Below are positions 15,564 through 21,162 of a stretch of 22,606 bases of DNA, piece after piece. A model generated the notes under the pieces. It saw nothing but the letters and a program-made list of their open reading frames with translations. It was not told where the DNA came from and made no database searches. The number at the start of each line of letters is the position of its first letter. Positions within the stretch are counted from its first letter, which is position 1. Both the position numbers and the translations under genes were made by a program. Source of the stretch: Chloroflexota bacterium (GTDB lineage Bacteria; Chloroflexota; Limnocylindria; QHBO01); the NCBI GenBank assembly GCA_029865285.1, contig JAOUHE010000009.1, positions 1-22,606 of the forward strand, written 5' to 3'.

Positions 15564-17608
15564 TCGTCGTGCAGGTGGTAGGGCACGTCAGCAACGATCG
15601 TGTTCTTCCGTCCGAAAAGGCGCAGTTTGAGACGCAGGCTGGTCTGATTGTGCAGCAGGTTCTCCCACCAGTGACGCGGCACGATCTCTGACAGGACGAC
15701 CACGATCGGTCGGTCAGGGGCCTGCGCCTGGAGCGCGTTCATGTAGCGGAGCAGCGGACCGATGAGCGCACGGTACGGTGACTCGACGACGACCAGCTCC
15801 ATCGGCCCGCCGAGCTCCTCCCAGTCCTTGCGCAGCGCCGCTGCGGAATCGGGATCGTTGGTGATGTGCACGCCGGTGGCGTCGGGCGAGATGTGTCGCG
15901 CGAACGCGAGCGCCCGGCGCGCCGGCGGGTCGAGCCGGGCGATCGGGACGATCACGATCGGGTCGGGAACCGTGTCGTCGTCAGCCCTGGCATCCACCTT
16001 GAGTTGCGTTGCCATTGCGCGGTAGTGGCTCCGGATTCCGAGCAGGAGGGCCATGAGCGCCGGGACCAGGACGATGACCATCCAGGATCCCTGGAAGAAG
16101 TTACTCGATCCAACAACGACGGCGACGACGGCCGTGGTTGCCGCGCCAAGTCCGTTGATGAGGAGACCCCTGCGCCAGCCGAGCTCACGCCGGCGCCACC
16201 ACCGGACCAGCATGCCAGTCTGCGACAGCGTGAACGCCACGAAGACGCCCAGCGTGTAGAGCGGGATCAGCCCGGCCACGCTGCCGCCGAAGGTGATCAT
16301 CAGCACCACTGCCATGGCCGACAGGGCCAGGATCCCGGTGGTGAACGCCAGGCGCTCGCCGCGAAAGCCGAACTGGCGCGGCATGAACCCGTCGCGTGCC
16401 AGGAAGGACGAGAGCCGGGGGAAGTCGGCGAATGAGGTGTTGGCGGCCAGGACCAGGATCAGCGCTGTGGCGACCTGCGCGAGCACGAGCAGCCAGCCAT
16501 CGCCGACCACATGTCGGATCAGCAAGCTGAGCACCGTCTGTTCTTCCGATGGGTCGGGGATGATCCCCAGCGTGGTGACCAGGTAGGCGATCCCCAGGAA
16601 CAGGACCCCAAAGATGATCGTCGCCCAGGTGAGGGTCGTCCGTGCGTTGCGCCATTCCGGCGCCTGGAAGGCCGGAACGCCGTCGGAAATCGCTTCCACG
16701 CCGGTCAGTGCCACGGCCCCTTGCGAGAAGGCGCGCAGGATCAGGAACAGGCCGAGCGCCGAGGACCCATCCTCCAGGGCCCATTCGGGAGGCGAGACGT
16801 AGTCGGGCAGCGAGCCCGACGCGAGCCGGAACAGGGCATAGCCCATGATCCCCAGCAGCAGCACGATGTACAGGTACGTCGGCGCCATGAAGATCGAGCC
16901 CGACTCACGGATGCCGCGCAGGTTGCCGAGCGCGAGGATGCCCACGAGTGCGACCCCGAGGACGACCCGGAAGTCGAACAGGGCCGGCTCGATCGACGTG
17001 AGGGCCGCCACACCCGCCGAAACCGAGACGGCGACCGTCACCACGTAGCCGATCAGCAAGGAGGCAGCCGCCGTCACCCCGGCGCGATCCCCCAGGTTGT
17101 CGCTTGCCACGAGGTAACTGCTTGCGCCGAGCGGGTAGGCCTTGATCGTCTGGCGGTAGGAGAGCATCACAATCATCAACATGCCGATGATCAGCGCCGC
17201 GATCGGCAGGGTCAGCAGGAGCGCTCCGGCGCCCGCGAACGAGAGCACGCGCAGGATCTCTTCGGGTCCGTAGGCGCTCGAGCTGATGTTGTCGCTGCTG
17301 AAGATGGCCAGCGCCTTGACCTTTGTCAGCCGCTCGCTGTGCTCCTCCTCCGACGAGATCGGTCGACCGATGAGGAAGGTGCGCAGCCCAAGCATCGTGG
17401 AGCTCCAGCCGGTCCGCCCGTGCATCGTTCGCTCGGTTGCGACCAGTCGGCCCCCTTCGTGCTCGAACTCCTCCTCGAAGGGGCGCACGATCCGAACGTA
17501 GCTGTCGCCCGGTCGCTGTCCACGGCGGTGCTCGCGGACCTCAAGGTTGGGATCGACCCGCGGGCGCTCCGGTTCACCACGGGGCGCCGGCGGACGGTTG
17601 GAACTCAT
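15560..17608 (-). CDS. KimA-family transporter paralog with Asp-to-Gly change in the ion site
   Basis: This 682-aa protein is closely similar to its downstream neighbour along the whole length, including the 78-residue N-terminal extension, about 12 TMs and the universal-stress-like C-terminal domain. Ion-site positions equivalent to KimA D36, Y43, T121, S125, T230, E233 and Y377 are kept (Asp106, Tyr113, Thr191, Ser195, Thr302, Glu305, Tyr451). The position of KimA D117 is Gly187, codon GGC at 17050-17048, in SLLIGYVVTVAVS. It may have altered ion affinity or selectivity, or act with its paralog. It starts 54 nt after the MFS gene, with no Shine-Dalgarno sequence but TGTAAT 9 nt upstream, so it may also have its own leaderless promoter. 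Confidence 0.87.
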   Translation of the reverse strand: MSSNRPPAPRGEPERPRVDPNLEVREHRRGQRPGDSYVRIVRPFEEEFEHEGGRLVATERTMHGRTGWSSTMLGLRTFLIGRPISSEEEHSERLTKVKALAIFSSDNISSSAYGPEEILRVLSFAGAGALLLTLPIAALIIGMLMIVMLSYRQTIKAYPLGASSYLVASDNLGDRAGVTAAASLLIGYVVTVAVSVSAGVAALTSIEPALFDFRVVLGVALVGILALGNLRGIRESGSIFMAPTYLYIVLLLGIMGYALFRLASGSLPDYVSPPEWALEDGSSALGLFLILRAFSQGAVALTGVEAISDGVPAFQAPEWRNARTTLTWATIIFGVLFLGIAYLVTTLGIIPDPSEEQTVLSLLIRHVVGDGWLLVLAQVATALILVLAANTSFADFPRLSSFLARDGFMPRQFGFRGERLAFTTGILALSAMAVVLMITFGGSVAGLIPLYTLGVFVAFTLSQTGMLVRWWRRRELGWRRGLLINGLGAATTAVVAVVVGSSNFFQGSWMVIVLVPALMALLLGIRSHYRAMATQLKVDARADDDTVPDPIVIVPIARLDPPARRALAFARHISPDATGVHITNDPDSAAALRKDWEELGGPMELVVVESPYRALIGPLLRYMNALQAQAPDRPIVVVLSEIVPRHWWENLLHNQTSLRLKLRLFGRKNTIVADVPYHLHDE

Positions 17609-17617
17609 GCGGCGGGT

Positions 17618-17623
17618 ATTACA
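17618..17623 (-). promoter_or_regulatory. Possible internal -10 box TGTAAT before the KimA pair
   Basis: TGTAAT (5 of 6 to consensus, minus strand) ends 9 nt before the ATG at 17608. No -35 is evident. It could give the two KimA genes separate expression from the upstream module. Confidence 0.3.
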
Positions 17624-17662
17624 GCACCGATGCGCACGATGCGTGGCCGCGCGGCGCTCGAG

Positions 17663-18925
17663 TTAGGCAGCGCCCTCCACCGACTCCGCCGACGGCGCCT
17701 GGTTCAGCAGGCTGCCGATCCCCCAGGCCATGGCCAGCAGCGATGCACCGGTGATGATCGCCCCGGCCACCGCGAACATGAGCGCCACCGCCCCGAAGTC
17801 CACGACAGCGCCGGATACGGCGTAGCTGACCGGTATCAGGCCGGCAGAACCGATCATGACCAGGCTCATGACGCGACCGCGCATGTCTTCGGCGGTCCGC
17901 GCCTGGAGCCACGACACGACGTGCACGTTCAGGAATCCCGCGCCCAGACCGATGACCCCTAACAGGACGAAGGCAAGCGGCACGTTCGGTGCCAGGCCGA
18001 TGAACGAGACGGCGACTCCCATGCCGACCCCGATGCTGAGGATCACCGCGCCCAGGCGGGGGACTCGCGGGACTGAACCGGCCACCATGGCGCCCGCCAG
18101 TGCCCCTGCGCCGAACCCCGACAGGATGATGCCGAAGGCCGCTGACCCGCCGTCGAAACGCTGGTCGGCGAGGTAGGGGATCCCCACCGTGATCGGCCCG
18201 GTGAGCGCAAAGTTGAACGCCGCGCTCAGCACGATCAGCGAGCGGATCGCCGGATCCCGCCAGGCATAGCCGAGACCGGCGCCGATGGTGGGGAGCAGTG
18301 CCAATTTCGCCTCGCGCGAACCACCTGTGGCGGGCGAGCGGCGACCGCCGACGACGAAGATGAGCGCCACGCCGGCGATCGCGAACGAGACCGCGTCGAT
18401 GACGAAGGCCGGCCCGGTGTTCACCAATGCGACCAGCACGCCGGCCGCCGCGGGGCCGATCAGCGAGGCGAGCTGCTGGCTGCCCTGCAGCACCGCGTTG
18501 GCCGGCGGAAGCGTCTCCTCGTCTACAAGCATGGGCAGGATCGCGCCGATCGCCGGGTAGAAGAAGGCATCGACCACCCCGAAGACGCCGGCCAGGACGA
18601 ACAGGTGCCACAGTTCGGCGCGACCCGTCAGCACCAGCGCCGCGATGACGCCGACCAGCAGGGCGCGAATCGCGTTCGACCCCAGCATCAGGCTGCGCGG
18701 CGAGAATCGGTCCGAGAGAGCTCCGCCGAGGAGCATGAAGACGCCGCGCGGGATGGCGGCCACCATGAGCACCGAGCCAAGCGCCAGGCCCGAGCCGGTC
18801 AGCTGGAGCGTCAGCCAGGCCAGCGCCACGAAGTGGAACTGGTCGCCGACGACCGAGATGGTCTCCCCGGAGAAGAGGAGGCGGAAGTCGCGCACCGCAA
18901 AGGGGCGCAGGAGTCCTCGATTCAC
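17663..18925 (-). CDS. MFS exporter (EntS/MefA-like, MFS_3 type)
   Basis: This 420-aa protein has about 12 hydrophobic segments and opens with RPFAVRDFRLLFSGETISVVGDQ, the usual start of EntS/macrolide-efflux-type MFS proteins. The loop 2-3 motif reads GGALSDRFSPRSLM, the family's version of G-x-L-(A/S)-D-R. Such proteins export small molecules such as siderophores or drugs using the proton gradient. The GTG start lies 5 nt after the preceding stop, with GGAG 8 nt before it, so it is co-translated with the SHOCT-like gene. That coupling suggests its cargo or regulation is tied to the DUF2089/DUF4097 module. The substrate is unknown. Confidence 0.88.
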   Translation of the reverse strand: MNRGLLRPFAVRDFRLLFSGETISVVGDQFHFVALAWLTLQLTGSGLALGSVLMVAAIPRGVFMLLGGALSDRFSPRSLMLGSNAIRALLVGVIAALVLTGRAELWHLFVLAGVFGVVDAFFYPAIGAILPMLVDEETLPPANAVLQGSQQLASLIGPAAAGVLVALVNTGPAFVIDAVSFAIAGVALIFVVGGRRSPATGGSREAKLALLPTIGAGLGYAWRDPAIRSLIVLSAAFNFALTGPITVGIPYLADQRFDGGSAAFGIILSGFGAGALAGAMVAGSVPRVPRLGAVILSIGVGMGVAVSFIGLAPNVPLAFVLLGVIGLGAGFLNVHVVSWLQARTAEDMRGRVMSLVMIGSAGLIPVSYAVSGAVVDFGAVALMFAVAGAIITGASLLAMAWGIGSLLNQAPSAESVEGAA

Positions 18926-18930
18926 CGTCG

Positions 18931-19308
18931 CTACTCCACGCTGATCAGGATCGCGTCGCCGTCGGCGTCCTCAGCATCCACGATCGGTCCGACCCGGTCG
19001 GTCTCGACGGCCTGCTCGATGAGCTCGGCATAGGAAGCGGGAATCCCCGGCACCGAACGCGCCGCCATCGCCGCGAAGGCGAGCGGCACGCGGAAGTCGA
19101 TGACCCGATGGCCGCGCTCGCTGACCTGGATGCGGACGCGCCGCCCCTTCCCCGGCGTACCGCTGCGGGTCGCCGGGTCGTGGCGCTGCTGGGGCGGTGG
19201 GGGCGGAGCGGCCGGGCGGCCGAGGGCCTCGATGATCGGTGCCGCCTCCTCGGGGCTCAGCTTGCCCTCGCTGACCAGCCGCAGGACGGTGGTGATCTCG
19301 TCGCCCAT
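18931..19308 (-). CDS. SHOCT-like (YvlB/LiaX N-terminal type) small protein
   Basis: This 125-aa protein has an N-terminal helical SHOCT-like motif (residues 8-26, VLRLVSEGKLSPEEAAPII), a Pro/Gln linker (about 33-45), and a C-terminal part with RRVRIQVSERGHRVIDFRVP and LIEQAVE...GPIVDAEDADGD. This plan is like that of proteins encoded beside DUF4097 genes. In Enterococcus, LiaX, which joins both parts, senses antimicrobial peptides; here the parts are on separate proteins. The start at 19308 follows the DUF4097 stop by 1 nt, with GAGGGAG 5 nt upstream. A longer frame to 19383 would overlap that gene. It probably works with the DUF4097 protein; that role is inferred. Confidence 0.8.
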   Translation of the reverse strand: MGDEITTVLRLVSEGKLSPEEAAPIIEALGRPAAPPPPPQQRHDPATRSGTPGKGRRVRIQVSERGHRVIDFRVPLAFAAMAARSVPGIPASYAELIEQAVETDRVGPIVDAEDADGDAILISVE

Positions 19309-19309
19309 C

Positions 19310-20296
19310 TCAGCTCCCTCCGGCGAGCCGGCGGCTCGCTTCGTCCACGTCGATCTCGCCGCGCTCCAGCGCCTGGAGCACATCGAGCCGCGAGGCTGCG
19401 TCCGGCGAGGCGGCAGGCGCTGTCGGCGGGGTCGCGGCGGTGGCGTCGCCGCGAGCGGGGCTCACCCGGCGGGGCCGACGGACCGAGACGTCGCCGGACA
19501 TCGAGTTGAAGACGAGCGTCGGACCGCCCGCGCCGACGATCAGTCGTCGGCGATCCGATCGGCCTTCGAGCCGGTGGTCGAGCTCGCTGTTGACGTCGGT
19601 CGAGAGGCCGCGCACCTCGAAGGTGGCGCTGCCCAGCAGCCCGACCACCAGGTCGCCGCTGACCGTCTCGACCCGGAAGTCGCCACGCGCCGACAGTTCG
19701 CCTTCCAGCTCGACGTCGCCCGAAACGGTGGAGACGCGCAGGCTCTCCAGTTGCGGAGCGATCACGGACAGGTCGCCGGAGACCCCCTGGGCCTCGACGG
19801 CGAGCGGCTCGGTGGCACGCAGCGTGGCGTCGCCGGAGATCGTGTTGAGTCGCACGCGGCCGCCCGCCTCGGTGACGGACAGGTCGCCAGAGACGGTGTG
19901 GTAGCGCTGGTCGCCGCGCATTCCGCTGACTTCCATGTCTGCGGAGACGCCGGAGAGCCGCAGCTCGACGCCGGCCGGCACGCGGGCCTCGACGTTGAGA
20001 TCGCCGTGCACGCCCGAGCCGAAGATGCGGGAGATCACCGAGCCGAACGAGCCGGTGATGTCGGGCTCCTCGATCAGCAGCTCGCCCGGGGATTGCTTCA
20101 CCCGGAGACGAACCTGCTCGAAGATGTCGTCTGCCTCCTTCTCCGAGGCGGCCTTGATCTCGAACGTGGCGCGGATGCTGGCGTCGCCGCCGGGAGCCGC
20201 GGACAGTTGCACGTCAGCCGACGTGACCTTCAGGCTGACGCGCCCGCGCTCGCCGACTGGGTGGGAGATCGCCTGGCTGCGTACAAAGGTGGGCAT
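19310..20296 (-). CDS. DUF4097 beta-strand-repeat protein with C-terminal SHOCT-like motif
   Basis: This 328-aa protein is built from short beta coils marked by SGD: residues 136, 154, 173, 192, 213 and 267, with degenerate copies at 118 (SAD) and 232 (STD). The step of 18-21 residues fits a right-handed beta-helix like the DUF4097/adhesin fold. There is no signal peptide or TM, so it is cytoplasmic. After a Thr/Ala/Pro linker (about 284-300) comes VLQALERGEIDVDEASRRL (306-324), a SHOCT-like motif also found in both flanking genes. The start at 20296 lies 1 nt after the DUF2089 stop; the open frame runs on to 20485, but those codons overlap DUF2089. It is probably a scaffold or sensor, by analogy with YvlB and LiaX. 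Confidence 0.83.
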   Translation of the reverse strand: MPTFVRSQAISHPVGERGRVSLKVTSADVQLSAAPGGDASIRATFEIKAASEKEADDIFEQVRLRVKQSPGELLIEEPDITGSFGSVISRIFGSGVHGDLNVEARVPAGVELRLSGVSADMEVSGMRGDQRYHTVSGDLSVTEAGGRVRLNTISGDATLRATEPLAVEAQGVSGDLSVIAPQLESLRVSTVSGDVELEGELSARGDFRVETVSGDLVVGLLGSATFEVRGLSTDVNSELDHRLEGRSDRRRLIVGAGGPTLVFNSMSGDVSVRRPRRVSPARGDATAATPPTAPAASPDAASRLDVLQALERGEIDVDEASRRLAGGS

Positions 20297-20297
20297 G

Positions 20298-20717
20298 TCA
20301 GTCGGTCCCGCCAAGGGCCCGCAGGGCCTCGGCGGCCTCATCGGCCGAGATGTCTCGCTTGGCGAGCCGCTCGAGAATGGAACGGCGCTCGGCGCTGTTG
20401 TCGGCATGGGGCTCGTCGAGCGGCTCTTCGCCGTCGGGCGCGTCGGTTTCATCGCCCAGGCCGAGTGCGCGGAGGAGGGCTTCAACGCGACCGCGGACGG
20501 TCGGATAAGAGATGCCCAACTCGCGCTCGAGCTCTTTCAGGTTGCCCCGCGAGCGAAGGAAACTCTCGAGGAGGGAGAGCTGCTCGCGCGAGAGGCGACC
20601 GAATCGCCCGACCCCGAACTCACCCTCGAGTGCCGTGCCGCAGGAACGGCAGTGAAGGCGAGTGATTGCCAGCTCGCTTTCACATACCGGACAGGTGGAG
20701 ATGACGTCGCGAGCCAT
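20298..20717 (-). CDS. DUF2089 zinc-ribbon/HTH regulator with C-terminal SHOCT-like motif
   Basis: This 139-aa protein begins with a zinc ribbon (CPVC at 9-12, CRSC at 23-26). A sigma/HTH-like DNA-binding region follows at about 42-87 (LSREQLSLLESFLRSRGNLK, LGISYPTVRGRVEALL). An acidic linker leads to ILERLAKRDISADEAAEAL (114-132). This is the DUF2089 layout, thought to be a transcription factor of the downstream DUF4097 genes. The ATG abuts the stop of the 50-aa gene (TAGATG) with no Shine-Dalgarno sequence, so it probably depends on translational re-initiation. Autoregulation through the inverted repeat at 20966-20985 is plausible but unproven. Confidence 0.88.
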   Translation of the reverse strand: MARDVISTCPVCESELAITRLHCRSCGTALEGEFGVGRFGRLSREQLSLLESFLRSRGNLKELERELGISYPTVRGRVEALLRALGLGDETDAPDGEEPLDEPHADNSAERRSILERLAKRDISADEAAEALRALGGTD

Positions 20718-20870
20718 CTATCGGCGCCCGATTTCGCGGGCCGCGTGGCGCTCGCCGCTCAGTCGGAAGACCCGCTTGGTGCCCTGGCTTGACCTGTCCC
20801 TGCGCTGCTGTGCGGCGCGGATGCGGTCCTCGGTGGCCATGATCGCGAACTGGAACTGGTTGTCCAACAT
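20718..20870 (-). CDS. Small basic protein (50 aa), first gene of the DUF2089 operon
   Basis: This short gene starts MLDNQFQFAIMATEDRIRAA and ends in a basic tail (REIGRR), with 11 Arg and 1 Lys in 50 residues. Evidence that it is real: AAGGAG lies 9 nt before the ATG, a TTGACA/TAATCT promoter lies about 55 nt upstream, and the stop directly abuts the DUF2089 start. The open frame runs back to 20948, but that ATG lies upstream of the -10 box and so would not be transcribed. I do not recognise a family. It could be a functional peptide, an RNA- or DNA-binding accessory, or a leader whose translation sets DUF2089 expression. Confidence 0.65.
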   Translation of the reverse strand: MLDNQFQFAIMATEDRIRAAQQRRDRSSQGTKRVFRLSGERHAAREIGRR

Positions 20871-20879
20871 TGTGATCCG

Positions 20880-20885
20880 CTCCTT
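20880..20885 (-). promoter_or_regulatory. Shine-Dalgarno sequence AAGGAG of the 50-aa gene
   Basis: AAGGAG on the minus strand lies 9 nt before the ATG at 20870. It decides the start of this small gene, since most other genes here lack such a site. Confidence 0.65.
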
Positions 20886-20929
20886 GCCTTCTGCTAAGAG
20901 GTAGTTGGTATTCGTAAGGTTCTGACGGC

Positions 20930-20958
20930 AGATTAGACGCTCTGCCACAACTTGTCAA
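20930..20958 (-). promoter_or_regulatory. Promoter of the DUF2089-KimA operon (TTGACA-17-TAATCT)
   Basis: On the minus strand a perfect -35 TTGACA (20953-20958) is followed after 17 nt by TAATCT (20930-20935). TCTAAT (20932-20937) is a better hexamer but with a 15-nt spacer. It is the only consensus -35 found in the window and lies in its most AT-rich stretch. The leader to the first ATG would be about 53 nt. Confidence 0.7.
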
Positions 20959-20965
20959 TACCCTT

Positions 20966-20985
20966 TTCGCAGTTTCGTATGCGAA
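20966..20985. promoter_or_regulatory. Inverted repeat TTCGCA-N8-TGCGAA, possible operator
   Basis: A perfect 6-bp inverted repeat with an 8-nt spacer ends 7 nt upstream of the -35. Within it TTCGTATGCGAA (20974-20985) is also a near-perfect 12-bp palindrome, giving three TTCG/CGAA half-sites. The position suits an activator or an autoregulating DUF2089 protein. Confidence 0.45.
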
Positions 20986-20991
20986 GTTTCT

Positions 20992-21006
20992 AAATCAGCA
21001 AATCAG
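20992..21006. repeat. Direct repeat AAATCAG x2 upstream of the operator
   Basis: Two exact AAATCAG copies separated by one base lie just upstream of the inverted repeat. They may extend a regulator site or be chance in a short AT-rich stretch. Confidence 0.25.
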
Positions 21007-21070
21007 ACTCCCCAACTGATACCCGGGCGGGCGCTGGTGGGGGACGGGTGGGCGTGTCAGCGGTGTTCAC

Positions 21071-21107
21071 GCAGCACAGTTGCTGCGCAGCACTGGATCC
21101 GTGCTGC
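21071..21107 (-). terminator. Two tandem GCAGCA/TGCTGC hairpins after aceE
   Basis: GCAGCA-CAGT-TGCTGC (21071-21086) and GCAGCAC-TGGATCC-GTGCTGC (21087-21107) adjoin, 56 nt past the aceE stop. The repeated arms allow other pairings. There is no T-tract. They probably end aceE transcription before the next promoter. Confidence 0.45.
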
Positions 21108-21162
21108 ACGAAAGGGGCTGACGCGGAGGTTCGCCGCGCCACGCGACGACGGACCGGGGCGG

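Noticed and set aside
17609..17662. c-di-AMP (ydaO-type) riboswitch before the KimA genes
   Set aside because: KimA in B. subtilis is controlled by this riboswitch, so I looked. The gap is only 54 nt, too short, and no matching sequence was seen there or before the operon.
16511..17962. 483-codon plus-strand open frame antisense to the KimA gene
   Set aside because: Long but with shadow composition (Arg, Gly, His, Gln rich), no domain, and it crosses two real genes on the other strand. High GC makes such frames common.
17619..18611. 330-codon minus-strand open frame overlapping the MFS gene
   Set aside because: It is Arg/Gly-rich and is the shifted-frame shadow of the MFS transporter, whose own frame has clear TM segments and family motifs.
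20871..20948. Longer start for the 50-aa gene at 20948
   Set aside because: That ATG lies upstream of the -10 box, has no ribosome site, and would put coding sequence across the promoter.
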